Source of the DNA: Bacteroidota bacterium
GTDB taxonomy: Bacteria; Bacteroidota; Bacteroidia; Chitinophagales; UBA2359
Direction: 5' to 3'
Assembly: GCA_020631675.1 (NCBI GenBank)
Contig: JAHDGT010000174.1
Span: forward strand, 1 to 8,796
Length of the DNA stretch: 8,796 nucleotides
Made by a program: the position numbers and the translations under genes. This document shows positions 1 to 6,880 of this stretch, piece after piece; position 1 is the stretch's first letter; every line of letters starts with the position of its first letter. The notes under the pieces are model-generated. The model worked only from the letters and a program-made list of their open reading frames with translations, ran no database searches and was not told the DNA's origin.

Positions 1-1
1 C

Positions 2-124
2 TGAATGCGCCCTGTTTGGCGGGCTAAAAAGGCGGCCCAGAGGTAGCCATTTTTAGCCCTGCCAAACAGCAGCAGGCAGGGGCTGAATTTTAACGGATAG
101 CCCGGTGACCTGCCGCAGGCGGGC
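2..124 (-). repeat. GC-rich structured intergenic element, copy A
   Basis: Read on the minus strand, this stretch has the same parts as copy B near 7007-7128. Box 1 is CACCGGGCTATCCGTT (107-92), preceded by a small GC hairpin (109-113 with 115-119, and 100-104 with 120-124). After 42 nt comes box 2, TGGCTACCTCTGGGCCGCC (49-31). Box 2 lies exactly in the loop of a 19-bp stem (12-30 with 50-69, one bulged T at 60). The stem is followed by GGCGCATTCA (11-2). The 7-nt segments 57-63 and 75-81 can also pair, which would compete with the main stem. No ORF or transposase is associated. The left edge is uncertain because the window begins here. Function is unknown, and the strand given is only the reading direction that aligns with copy B. 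Confidence 0.75.
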
Positions 125-161
125 ATACGCCATACTGACCAAACCCATACATACATAAAGC

Positions 162-203
162 AAAAACGGGTGATGCCATTTATGTATGACATCACCCGTT
201 TTT
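162..203 (-). terminator. Intrinsic terminator after the T9SS cargo gene
   Basis: The 14-nt arms 162-175 (AAAAACGGGTGATG) and 190-203 (CATCACCCGTTTTT) are perfectly complementary around a 14-nt loop. On the minus strand the stem ends in a T5 run and lies about 28 bases past the stop codon of the 232-1860 gene. The arrangement is symmetric, so it could also stop transcription arriving from the left. Confidence 0.85.
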
Positions 204-231
204 ATTTTATTCGTACGTTCCTACGTTCGTT

Positions 232-1860
232 TTAGTGTGCGATCAATTTTCGCACGTAAGATTCCTTACCTAAATCGATGCGAACGTAGTACAAACCGGC
301 AGGGTAGGTACTCAGGTCGATTTGTTGTTGGTAGGTACCGCTGAAATTAGCTTGTTGTTGTGTGAAAACGCTCTGCCCTAAAGTATTCATTAGTCGGAGG
401 CTCACATCAGCGGTTTCATTAACTGCAAATGCAACATTCACGAACTGCTCAGCCGGATTAGGTGCAAGCTGGAATTGCGCTAAAACACTTGCATCTTCGA
501 TGCCGATCACCTCACATTCATCAACGGTAACGGTGATCTCTACGCTGCTTGAGCAGCCTTGTGTGTTAGTGGCAGTAAGTGTGTAGGTAGTTGTTTCTTC
601 AGGAGACGCCAGTGGCGCATTGATGCTCGCATCACTCAAACCTGTTTCTGGCGACCAAGAGAAGCTGGCTCCACTTGCCTCTGTAGCGATCAACTGCGTG
701 CTTTCACCCGGGCAGATCACATCATTCCATGTGGTTACCGCAGGATCAGGCATGTCTGCTATATCTACTGCTACTTGAGTGGTATTGTGGCAACCATCCG
801 CATTCATGACGGTCACTTCGTAGATCACCGGCTCAGTGATCACGGCCATAGTAGAAGAAGCCGTAGGATCGTCCAAGCCAAAAGCAGGTTCCCAAGAATA
901 GCTTTCACCGCCAATAGCCGTCAGCATGACGGATTCACCCGCACAAACTTGCGTTTTAGAAGCTCCCGCACTAACGAAAGGCGTATCATCTTCAACTACG
1001 ATATCTGTAAGTATATACTCGCAGAAGTTGGCATCGGTAACGGTTACGCTATAGCTACCTGGAGCGAGGTTAAGTACGTTTTGCTCTACACAGTTTGTAG
1101 GATCATCCCAGATGAATTCGAAAGGAGGCTCTCCACCTGTTACTTCTATATGGGCTTCTCCATTGTCTAAACCAGAACAAGCAGAAGAACTACCACCTTC
1201 AAGAACAGGTGGGGCGGACCCTTCGATCATTAAGGTGTCAATGTGCGCGCACCCAATAAAGTTGGATACGGATAGCGCATACTCGCCAGGAGGAAGCGCT
1301 GCAAGGCTTAACTCGCTAGTGGATCCTTGTTCAGCAGTTTCCAAGTTCGTCCAGTCTACTAAGAGTGGACCAGCATCTTCAGATGGCGTGATAGATATTT
1401 CACCGTCTTCATTGCCTGAGCAGCTGGCGTCTTCTGTAACTACTTCCTCTACGAAAGGTGTAGTCGGACCCTCTACGGTCACACAATCAGAGAGTATGCA
1501 GCCGTTCGGATGCGTAACGGTTACGCAGTAAGTACCCGGCCCGATATCTTCTACTTTGTGCATGGCTCCTTCGCCCAGTGGGGTGTCCCACTCGAAAAGG
1601 CATCCACTAAATACACAAGAGCATTCAGGGCTGTATACTTCTGCCCAGCCGCTACTTACACCGTAGCAGGAGGACTCGAAAGAAGTCATGATCAGATAGT
1701 ATTCCTCTTCTGAATCAACACAGGGATCAGGCTCTTGAGCTTGAACCGCTGTTGTAAAACCAAGGAATAGAATCACGCACAATAGTTGAAGCAATCTGCT
1801 TGAACCTGAACTTGAATTTGTGCGGGGGAAAGCGTTCTTTAAGTAAAAAGGAGCGTACAT
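232..1860 (-). CDS. Secreted SprB-repeat protein with type A T9SS sorting domain
   Basis: A 542-residue protein, probably exported by Sec and then moved across the outer membrane by the type IX secretion system. A signal peptide covers residues 1-41: a long polar start with an Arg at 22, a hydrophobic core 23-39 and a likely cut after VQA. Three SprB-like repeats follow at about 64-131, 144-215 and 225-292; each has the pattern C-x-G near its start, then PGxYxVxVTxxxGC. Two PKD-like Ig-fold units follow (about 297-367 and 373-448; motifs CxGESxxL, YSWEP/FSWSP, YxVTVxNxxGC). Residues 460-542 form the sorting domain, with APNPAEQFVNV, NTLGQSVF, YPAGLYYVRI and a terminal SYVRKLIAH. SprB repeats occur in gliding adhesins and other surface proteins; at this size it may be an adhesin-like or matrix protein, but the ligand cannot be read. 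The first ATG is required because the next Met is at residue 58, past the signal peptide. It is followed by its own terminator and looks monocistronic. Confidence 0.9.
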   Translation of the reverse strand: MYAPFYLKNAFPRTNSSSGSSRLLQLLCVILFLGFTTAVQAQEPDPCVDSEEEYYLIMTSFESSCYGVSSGWAEVYSPECSCVFSGCLFEWDTPLGEGAMHKVEDIGPGTYCVTVTHPNGCILSDCVTVEGPTTPFVEEVVTEDASCSGNEDGEISITPSEDAGPLLVDWTNLETAEQGSTSELSLAALPPGEYALSVSNFIGCAHIDTLMIEGSAPPVLEGGSSSACSGLDNGEAHIEVTGGEPPFEFIWDDPTNCVEQNVLNLAPGSYSVTVTDANFCEYILTDIVVEDDTPFVSAGASKTQVCAGESVMLTAIGGESYSWEPAFGLDDPTASSTMAVITEPVIYEVTVMNADGCHNTTQVAVDIADMPDPAVTTWNDVICPGESTQLIATEASGASFSWSPETGLSDASINAPLASPEETTTYTLTATNTQGCSSSVEITVTVDECEVIGIEDASVLAQFQLAPNPAEQFVNVAFAVNETADVSLRLMNTLGQSVFTQQQANFSGTYQQQIDLSTYPAGLYYVRIDLGKESYVRKLIAH

Positions 1861-2051
1861 AGACGATCAATTTTCCGATAGCAAATATGAAGATAGAAAT
1901 CGGGTGCTTTACTACTACAACAGCTAAATGGGTGTACTGTTGAGTAATCTTTTGTAAACCAACGATTTTGATGTGGAAAAAGGTAATCAGGAAATCACCT
2001 TTAGGCAACAGTTAAGCTTGACAAGGAAAGGTCAAAAAACAGACCAACCCA

Positions 2052-2082
2052 CCTATAAAGAGTTGGCAAGCAACTATATAGG
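2052..2082. other. Two-part hairpin
   Basis: CCTATA (2052-2057) pairs with TATAGG (2077-2082), and AGTTG (2061-2065) pairs with CAACT (2071-2075) around the 5-nt loop GCAAG. An internal loop (AAG against A) separates the two stems. It could be part of an untranslated leader or a small RNA; the sequence does not say which. Confidence 0.4.
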
Positions 2083-2095
2083 CGAATTAATGCAT

Positions 2096-2122
2096 CGAAA
2101 AGTCAATAAAATGACCTTTTCG
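2096..2122. other. Hairpin with single bulge
   Basis: CGAAAA (2096-2101) pairs with TTTTCG (2117-2122) and GTCA (2102-2105) with TGAC (2112-2115); C2116 is bulged and the loop is ATAAAA. It lies 14 bases from the preceding hairpin, so the two may belong to one folded unit. Confidence 0.4.
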
Positions 2123-2214
2123 TTACATAAAATTAGTGTTTTAAGATAGAACAAGCAAGGAAAGCTCGACGAAAAATCATCAAGCTTCAATAGGGTGATA
2201 AATAATTGATTCTG

Positions 2215-2244
2215 GGCAAGTGCGTAGGCTTTAGCGTACTTGCC
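2215..2244. terminator. Hairpin downstream of tatA, possible terminator
   Basis: GGCAAGT (2215-2221) pairs with ACTTGCC (2238-2244), and the stem continues through a G-T wobble (2222/2237) and two more G-C pairs to give about 10 bp with an A/T-rich loop. It lies about 52 bases past the tatA stop. The T-rich tail (TTTAAATTTT) is on the plus-strand side, where no upstream gene exists; on the tatA strand the tail is poor. A terminator role for tatA is therefore uncertain. Confidence 0.35.
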
Positions 2245-2296
2245 TTTAAATTTTCGAGTAAAAATTTGACTTAGAAAGGATTACAAAAGAAATGGT

Positions 2297-2479
2297 CTAT
2301 GATTTAGACTCCTCTTTGATCCCTTCTTCGATCTCTTCTTTAATGGTCGCTTTAGCTTGGTTGAACTCGCGAATGCCTTTTCCTAAGCCTCTGGCTAATT
2401 CAGGAATTTTCTTTCCGCCGAAAAGTAATAAAACGACAAAAACAAGCAAGATCATCTCCATTCCTCCGGGTAAACCCAT
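2297..2479 (-). CDS. tatA: Twin-arginine translocase subunit TatA/TatE family
   Basis: A 60-residue inner-membrane protein if started at the ATG at 2479. It has the family layout: a short N-terminus (MGLPGGMEM), one transmembrane helix (about residues 7-20, rich in L, V, I and F), the hinge FGGKKIPEL, then an amphipathic helix (ARGLGKGIREFNQAKATIKE) and a short charged tail rich in Glu and Lys. TatA multimers form the pore through which folded proteins with RR signal peptides cross the inner membrane. Start choice: the frame extends to a TTG at 2503 (68 residues, adding eight residues with the segment NIII), and another ATG lies at 2461. I prefer 2479 because the distance from Met to the FG hinge (about 20 residues) matches E. 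coli TatA. No Shine-Dalgarno sequence decides it. No tatC is adjacent, so its partner is elsewhere. A good promoter lies at 2545-2572. The metallophosphatase at 5946-6872 carries a Tat signal and is a plausible client. Confidence 0.9.
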   Translation of the reverse strand: MGLPGGMEMILLVFVVLLLFGGKKIPELARGLGKGIREFNQAKATIKEEIEEGIKEESKS

Positions 2480-2544
2480 GATAATGATATTTTGCGGTGA
2501 CAAAAAAATGGTTGGTGCAATGCACTACAGTATGTAACACACGG

Positions 2545-2572
2545 CAAAGATACACTTACTAAAACGAAACAA
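2545..2572 (-). promoter_or_regulatory. Bacteroidota-type promoter of tatA
   Basis: On the minus strand the sequence reads TTG (2572-2570), 17 nt, then TATCTTTG (2552-2545). This is a full match to the phylum's primary-sigma consensus TTG-N17 to N20-TAnnTTTG. Transcription would start near 2538, leaving a leader of roughly 60 nt before the ATG at 2479, or about 35 nt before the alternative TTG at 2503. Confidence 0.7.
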
Positions 2573-2590
2573 TGCTAAAATTTGTTTCGT
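2564..2590. promoter_or_regulatory. Dyad overlapping the tatA -33 box, possible operator
   Basis: ACGAAACAA (2564-2572) and TTGTTTCGT (2582-2590) are perfect 9-nt inverted repeats separated by 9 nt. The left half contains the TTG of the predicted tatA promoter. Symmetry, size and position fit a binding site for a dimeric regulator, but no regulator gene is nearby and the same sequence could simply form a hairpin. Confidence 0.4.
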
Positions 2591-2606
2591 GATCACAAAC
2601 TAGCTC

Positions 2607-2654
2607 AACTAAAACACCCCACTACTTTAGTTAAAGTAGTGGGGTGTTTTAGTT
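2607..2654 (-). terminator. Long perfect inverted repeat, likely terminator of the HU gene
   Basis: Two perfectly complementary 23-nt arms (2607-2629 and 2632-2654) flank only 2 nt, with a G/C-rich core (CACCCCACTACT / AGTAGTGGGGTG). The outer ends give A/T runs on both sides, so it can work in either direction. It lies 121 bases past the HU stop and upstream of the tatA promoter, so it would insulate tatA from HU transcription. Confidence 0.7.
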
Positions 2655-2775
2655 ATTTCGTTTAAGAAAACTTTACTTGGCTCTTTTCAGCATCGACTCT
2701 ATTAATTGGTCGATCGTAAGTTAAGTAGCATAAAACTGAATCTTGCCTAGTTTTTTTCTTTGAAAGAAAGCTTCA

Positions 2776-3087
2776 TCAAGCATCTTCAGATATCTGAGCG
2801 TTCAAGAATTCGCTGTTTTTAACGGTTTCAACGAATACTTTTGCTGGCTTGAATGCTGGAATGTGATGTTCCGGTATTTCGATCGCTACGTTCTTTTTAA
2901 TATTACGACCGATTTTACGTGCTCGCTTTTTAGTAATAAAAGAACCAAAGCCTCTGATATAGACATTTTCACCTTCTGATAGTGCATCTTTGACCTCTTT
3001 GAAGAAAGATTCCAGTGAAACCAAAACGTCAACTTTGGGTACGCCCGTTTTTTCGTGTATTCGGGCGATTAAATCCGCTTTTCGCAT
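2776..3087 (-). CDS. HU/IHF-family DNA-binding protein
   Basis: A 103-residue nucleoid protein that binds and bends DNA as a dimer. Residues 1-45 form the helical dimer base (MRKADLIARI...), followed by the family signature GFGSF (46-50). The DNA-contacting arm covers roughly 51-78 (ITKKRARKIGRN...IPEHHIPAFKPAK) and a final helix about 82-90. The arm-tip proline that intercalates between base pairs in E. coli HU and IHF (motif RNP) is not here: the sequence reads RNI. This fits my recollection of a common Bacteroidota HU subtype with RNI and IPEHxIPAFKPAK, so it is probably not a defect. A 13-residue polar tail (NSEFLNAQISEDA) follows. The ATG at 3087 gives the usual family length and N-terminus. 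The leader contains an inverted repeat (3129-3172). It cannot be assigned to HU-alpha, HU-beta or IHF from sequence alone. Confidence 0.92.
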   Translation of the reverse strand: MRKADLIARIHEKTGVPKVDVLVSLESFFKEVKDALSEGENVYIRGFGSFITKKRARKIGRNIKKNVAIEIPEHHIPAFKPAKVFVETVKNSEFLNAQISEDA

Positions 3088-3510
3088 GTTTATTAGATTT
3101 AGGATGGATGAATTTGGCGATAAATGGTGGAGATTAATTTATACTTTATACTTAGTATTATCTGTAATCTCCTTGCAATATCGTACCTTTTGTACAAACA
3201 AACAAATCACTCCATCTAATTTGCATAGATATTTGATTAAAAAGAACACATTTCTAATATGAGGATATGCACATGTATAACATTTGACCGTAGTCGGTTT
3301 TAAGCCTGAACGACTGACACTACTTATATAAATTCTAATATATAACAGTAGCCTGATGGCTTTGAATATGCAAGTAAGATGCCAATCAACCCGATCAACA
3401 AAAAGAAATCACTTTTTTTAGTGAATCTATTTATTCAAGCTATCTTCAACGCTTTTGCGCCCAAAATCAACATGCTGCTAATAATGTACCCGACCACTTA
3501 TTTTTATCGA
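3088..3510. other. 423-base divergent intergenic region
   Basis: This AT-rich stretch lies between the divergent starts of the HU gene and the TonB-dependent receptor and must hold both promoters. I found no exact TAnnTTTG box with a correctly spaced TTG on either strand. Near-matches exist (plus strand AACATTTG at 3281-3288 and TGGCTTTG at 3357-3364) but lack partners. A weak dyad AGTCG/CGACT lies at 3292-3296 and 3311-3315. The receptor frame stays open upstream to an ATG at 3379, but its translation there looks non-coding. No other gene is visible. Confidence 0.55.
3129..3172 (-). promoter_or_regulatory. Inverted repeat in the HU upstream region
   Basis: GGAGATTA (3129-3136) and TAATCTCC (3165-3172) are perfect 8-nt arms around a 28-nt AT-rich loop that itself contains a small ATAC-TAA-GTAT stem-loop. 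It lies 41 bases upstream of the HU start. It could be a leader structure or a regulator site; HU genes are often autoregulated, but nothing here proves that. Confidence 0.35.
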
Positions 3511-5931
3511 ATGCTAGATCATCAGAAATTGATTTTTTCTTTATTTCTATGTCTATACTTTGGGGTTCAGGCAGCATCCTATGCACAAAGCGACCCTTCT
3601 GCTTGGCATTTGAGTGGCCATATCAGAGCTGCGGATAGTGGTGAAACGCTGGTGGGCGCTAGTATATGGTCTCAACAGCTTGCCAAAGGTAGCGTGACCA
3701 ATGTCTATGGCTTTTACTCCCTCCGTATACCCAAAGATCAAATCGAGGGTGCCGACTCCATTGATCTACAGATCAGCTTTATCGGCTACGAAACCGTTCT
3801 AAAACGCTTATCCCTTGCCAATGACCAACAGCTTGATTTTGATTTAAGCCCTGCTGCTGAAGTCCTGGAAGAATTTATCGTGACAGATGAAGGTGAGCAA
3901 GATTGGGCAAGAAGGGACCAAATGGGGGTAGAGAAAGTCAATATCAAACAACTGAAAGCTATACCCATGATGTTGGGAGAAGCCGATCTGCTAAAAGCCA
4001 TTCAGCTGAGCGCAGGTGTACAAACGGGCAATGAAGGCTCAGCTGGTTTCTTAGTGCGAGGCGGGGCGCAATCTCAAAACTTGATCCTCTTAGATGAAGC
4101 GACCGTTTATAATCCCGGTCATGTTTTCGGCTTTTTTAGCGTTTTTAACAGTGCCATTATTAAGAACGCTCGCTTATTCAAAGGAGATTTCCCCGCTCGG
4201 TATGGCGGACGTTTGTCGGGCATCTTAGACGTGCATATGCAGGAAGGGAATATGCGCGACCATCAGGTGCGGGGGGGCATTGGCTTGGTCGCTTCCAACT
4301 TAACGATAGAAGGTCCGCTCAAGAAGGATAAAGCGTCTTATCTATTCAGCGGGCGGAGAACTTATGCCGACCTGTTCGTGCCCTTAGTGAATCGCGCTTT
4401 GCCTGAGGACGCGCAACGACTTCCTGCCTCTTTTTTCTACGATCTCAATGCGAAATTTAATGTCATACTGGGCAAAAAAGACCGCCTATTTATTAGCGCG
4501 TATTTTGGTCAGGATCAAGTAGCGGGTAATTACGGCAAAGTGATCGATAATGTCCCGCAAAACACCTACGACATCACTTGGGGCAACTGGACGGGCACCT
4601 TGCGCTGGAACCACATTTTCGGCCCTCGTGTCTTTTCAAATACCAGCTTCATCGTTAGTCGCTTTCAGTATGATGATGCCTATATCTTCCGGCAGTTCAC
4701 CAGCTACGAAAGTGGCACCAGCGTATACGATTATAGCTTTAGAGAAGACATCGATTTCTTCTTGAATGAGCAACACCATATTCGCTTGGGCGCGCAATTC
4801 ACACATTACCAGATCGAACCCGTAGACTTCCAATTGCGCTCGGGCATCTCTAATACCGATACGAACGCAGTGAGTAGCAGCACCTTTCTCACAGACCGCC
4901 AACGCTACCTCGGCAATGAATTCGCTTTTTACCTTTCGGACGATTGGACGATCAATTCCCGTTTACAGCTCGACTTAGGCTTGCGTTGGAGTGGCTTCTA
5001 TGGCTATGACAAAAAGTTTTACCACCAGCCAGAACCCAGAGCAAGCCTAAAATTCAAGGCGAATGAACGCTTAAGCACCCAAGTGAGCTATGCCCGTATG
5101 GCGCAATACCTGCACCAAGTACCCAATAGTCAGTTGAGCTTTGCCGATCCTTGGTTTTTGAGCAATCAATACATCGCACCAGAAACAGCAGACCAAGTAT
5201 CTATAGGCTGGAAGGCGCGCTTTTTAGAGCACTTAACGAAATCAGGCATTCAAATCACCAATGAATACTACTACAAATGGCTGTACGATCAGCTCGATTA
5301 CCAGAATGCCGCAGAATACTTATTCATTGATGAAAACTACCATGAGCGACTGACAACAGGCAGTGGCTACAGTTATGGAGCAGAATGGTCGATCGCCAAG
5401 ACAGACGGCAAGTTCACAGGAGCACTTAATTATACTTTGTCCTGGTCATGGCGGCAATTCGAGGATCTGAATGGAGGAGAGGCCTTTCCTTTCACCTATG
5501 ACCGTAGACATGTGGTGCATATCACGGGCCAATACCAATTGCCTAAAAAATGGGGAGTGAATGCCAATTGGACTTACCGTACCGGACAAGCTTTGGATCT
5601 GCCCTTGGCGCGCTTTTTCTTATTCGGCACCCAATTCCGCGATTTAGAGTTAGTTCCTGTTTATACTGATCTGAATGCCTTCAGAATGCCCGCCTACCAC
5701 CGCTTGGATATTGGCTTCACTAAAAAATTCGAGCATCCTAAAAGGGAAAAATACAGTGCGGATCTTTCCTTTGGCGTGTACAATGCATACAGTCGGCTCA
5801 ATGCCTTCTTCATCTACTATGAAGACGAGACCGTTACTGATGAGAACGGCAATGCCAGCGTACGCTTCTTCGCTAATCAGACCGCTTTATTTCCAGCAAT
5901 TCCTTACGTGAGTTATAATTTTTCTTTCTGA
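3511..5931 (+). CDS. TonB-dependent outer-membrane receptor with carboxypeptidase-regulatory-like domain
   Basis: An 806-residue outer-membrane transporter that would import a substrate using energy passed on by TonB-ExbB-ExbD. The signal peptide is residues 1-26 (core LIFSLFLCLYFGVQ, cut after SYAQ). Residues 34-115 form a carboxypeptidase-regulatory-like beta domain (SGHIRAADSGETLVGASI, TNVYGFYSLRIP, ISFIGYE). LEEFIVTDEGE at 119-129 sits where a TonB-box-like segment is expected. The plug spans about 141-245 (LVRGGAQSQNLILLDEATVY, FKGDFPARYGGRLSGILDVHM), and the rest is a barrel rich in alternating aromatic strands that ends in YNFSF with a terminal Phe, as expected for BAM recognition. The frame is open from an ATG at 3379, but that adds 44 residues before the signal peptide, so I place the start at 3511. 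No susD-like gene adjoins, so it is not a canonical SusCD pair, and the substrate cannot be told. Its stop is 14 bases from that of the convergent metallophosphatase, with no terminator between. Confidence 0.9.
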   Translation: MLDHQKLIFSLFLCLYFGVQAASYAQSDPSAWHLSGHIRAADSGETLVGASIWSQQLAKGSVTNVYGFYSLRIPKDQIEGADSIDLQISFIGYETVLKRLSLANDQQLDFDLSPAAEVLEEFIVTDEGEQDWARRDQMGVEKVNIKQLKAIPMMLGEADLLKAIQLSAGVQTGNEGSAGFLVRGGAQSQNLILLDEATVYNPGHVFGFFSVFNSAIIKNARLFKGDFPARYGGRLSGILDVHMQEGNMRDHQVRGGIGLVASNLTIEGPLKKDKASYLFSGRRTYADLFVPLVNRALPEDAQRLPASFFYDLNAKFNVILGKKDRLFISAYFGQDQVAGNYGKVIDNVPQNTYDITWGNWTGTLRWNHIFGPRVFSNTSFIVSRFQYDDAYIFRQFTSYESGTSVYDYSFREDIDFFLNEQHHIRLGAQFTHYQIEPVDFQLRSGISNTDTNAVSSSTFLTDRQRYLGNEFAFYLSDDWTINSRLQLDLGLRWSGFYGYDKKFYHQPEPRASLKFKANERLSTQVSYARMAQYLHQVPNSQLSFADPWFLSNQYIAPETADQVSIGWKARFLEHLTKSGIQITNEYYYKWLYDQLDYQNAAEYLFIDENYHERLTTGSGYSYGAEWSIAKTDGKFTGALNYTLSWSWRQFEDLNGGEAFPFTYDRRHVVHITGQYQLPKKWGVNANWTYRTGQALDLPLARFFLFGTQFRDLELVPVYTDLNAFRMPAYHRLDIGFTKKFEHPKREKYSADLSFGVYNAYSRLNAFFIYYEDETVTDENGNASVRFFANQTALFPAIPYVSYNFSF

Positions 5932-5945
5932 GCTAGGTAAGCGCA

Positions 5946-6872
5946 CTACACAATATCGATCCCCTTGCCCGTCACTTTCCATTTGCGCTTCTTGGGTTTA
6001 GCTTGTTTTCTGAACAGTATATCAATACGCCCTAATTGCATGCCTGCCCAGCCCGCCTGTGTCACCAATACCTCTTCCCCATCTCTGTTCAGCACCCGGT
6101 CCGGCTCATCCATAAAGGTATGCGTATGCCCACCAATGATCAAATCAATATGGCTGGTCGCTGCCGCTAATTTCACATCGCTCGGTTTACTGGGCGCATT
6201 ATCGTATTTATAGCCTAAGTGAGATAAGCAAACCACCAGATCACAGCCCTTATCCGCTAACAACTCAGCCGTTTTATTCGCAGCAGCAATGGGATCTTTA
6301 TAGTCCGTTTTACCAAACAAATGCGGGGGCACCAATCCCTCCAACTTAATCCCCACACCGAATACGCCAACTTTAATCCCCCCCTTATTGAAGATCTTAT
6401 AGTTCGCTACCCGATCCTCCATCAGCGTACCTTTAAAATCGTAGTTCGCGTTCAAAAGCGGAAACTTCGCCTTGTCGCTCATATTGGCCAGCACCTCCAT
6501 GCCCGCGTCAAAATCGTGATTACCGATCGTAGCCGCATCATAGCCCATCTTATTCATCAGCTCATACTCCAGCTCCCCGAAAAAGAAATTAAAATAAGGT
6601 GTTCCCTGAAAAATATCGCCCGCATCCAATAAAAGCACATTAGCTTGCTGTGCCCTGATCTGTTGAATCAGCGCCGCCCGCTTAGCCGCACCGCCCTTGC
6701 CCTTCTTACTACCACTCGCGAAAGGGTCAATTCTACTGTGCACATCATTGGTGTGCAATATGGTCAAAGGAAGCAGCTCGCCCCTTGCCATCAGCTCTCC
6801 AAAAGGATATGCCCCCATACCCGTGAACATGCCCACTAAGGCAGTATTTCTCAAGAAATCGCGACGTCTCAT
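5946..6872 (-). CDS. Tat-exported 5'-nucleotidase-like metallophosphatase, N-terminal domain only
   Basis: A 308-residue enzyme of the UshA/5'-nucleotidase calcineurin-like family, expected to hydrolyse phosphate esters such as nucleotides outside the inner membrane. It starts MRRRDFLRN, a twin-arginine motif (R3-R4-D-F-L), with a hydrophobic stretch to about residue 29, so it should be exported folded by Tat. The two-metal site is complete: D43 and H45 (HTNDVH), D86 (GDIFQGT), N118-H119 (GNHDFD), H218 (SHLGY), and H249 and H251 (GGHTHT). The protein ends soon after the metal domain with a Lys-rich tail (KPKKRKWKVTGKG), so the C-terminal domain that binds and positions the nucleotide in UshA is missing. 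In some Bacteroidota that domain is, to my recollection, a separate neighbouring gene; none adjoins here. The enzyme could be less specific or use a partner coded elsewhere. No cysteine suits a lipoprotein anchor. A weak promoter lies at 6897-6925. Confidence 0.9.
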   Translation of the reverse strand: MRRRDFLRNTALVGMFTGMGAYPFGELMARGELLPLTILHTNDVHSRIDPFASGSKKGKGGAAKRAALIQQIRAQQANVLLLDAGDIFQGTPYFNFFFGELEYELMNKMGYDAATIGNHDFDAGMEVLANMSDKAKFPLLNANYDFKGTLMEDRVANYKIFNKGGIKVGVFGVGIKLEGLVPPHLFGKTDYKDPIAAANKTAELLADKGCDLVVCLSHLGYKYDNAPSKPSDVKLAAATSHIDLIIGGHTHTFMDEPDRVLNRDGEEVLVTQAGWAGMQLGRIDILFRKQAKPKKRKWKVTGKGIDIV

Positions 6873-6880
6873 AAGCTATG

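Larger units (their letters stand above)
1861..2296. other. 436-base intergenic region with hairpins, no gene seen
   Basis: This gap separates two minus-strand genes. I see no credible ORF: the only extension in it is a short out-of-frame reading overlapping the start of the gene at 232-1860. The sequence is AT-rich and holds three inverted repeats (2052-2082, 2096-2122, 2215-2244), listed separately. It must also contain the promoter of the cargo gene. The nearest match to the Bacteroidota -7 box TAnnTTTG on the minus strand is CATATTTG at 1889-1882, one mismatch, but no TTG lies at the right distance, so I do not call it. Confidence 0.6.

Noticed and set aside
12..69. Integron attC site, suggested by the bulged imperfect hairpin
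   Set aside because: In attC sites the loop varies and short recombination boxes in the stem are kept; here the loop is invariant, the stem changes and the expected GTTRRRY box is absent.
559..1531. Open reading frames on the plus strand across the T9SS cargo gene
   Set aside because: They lie antisense to a gene with clear repeats, signal peptide and sorting domain; their translations show no domain-like pattern.
2480..2503. TTG start of tatA at 2503
   Set aside because: Possible, but the ATG at 2479 gives the usual distance from the start to the transmembrane helix and hinge; nothing in the upstream sequence favours TTG.
3379..3510. N-terminal extension of the TonB-dependent receptor from the ATG at 3379
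   Set aside because: It would place 44 unconserved-looking residues in front of a standard signal peptide that begins with the Met at 3511.
6321..6839. Plus-strand reading frames across the metallophosphatase gene
   Set aside because: They are antisense to a gene with a complete metal-ligand set and have no recognisable features.
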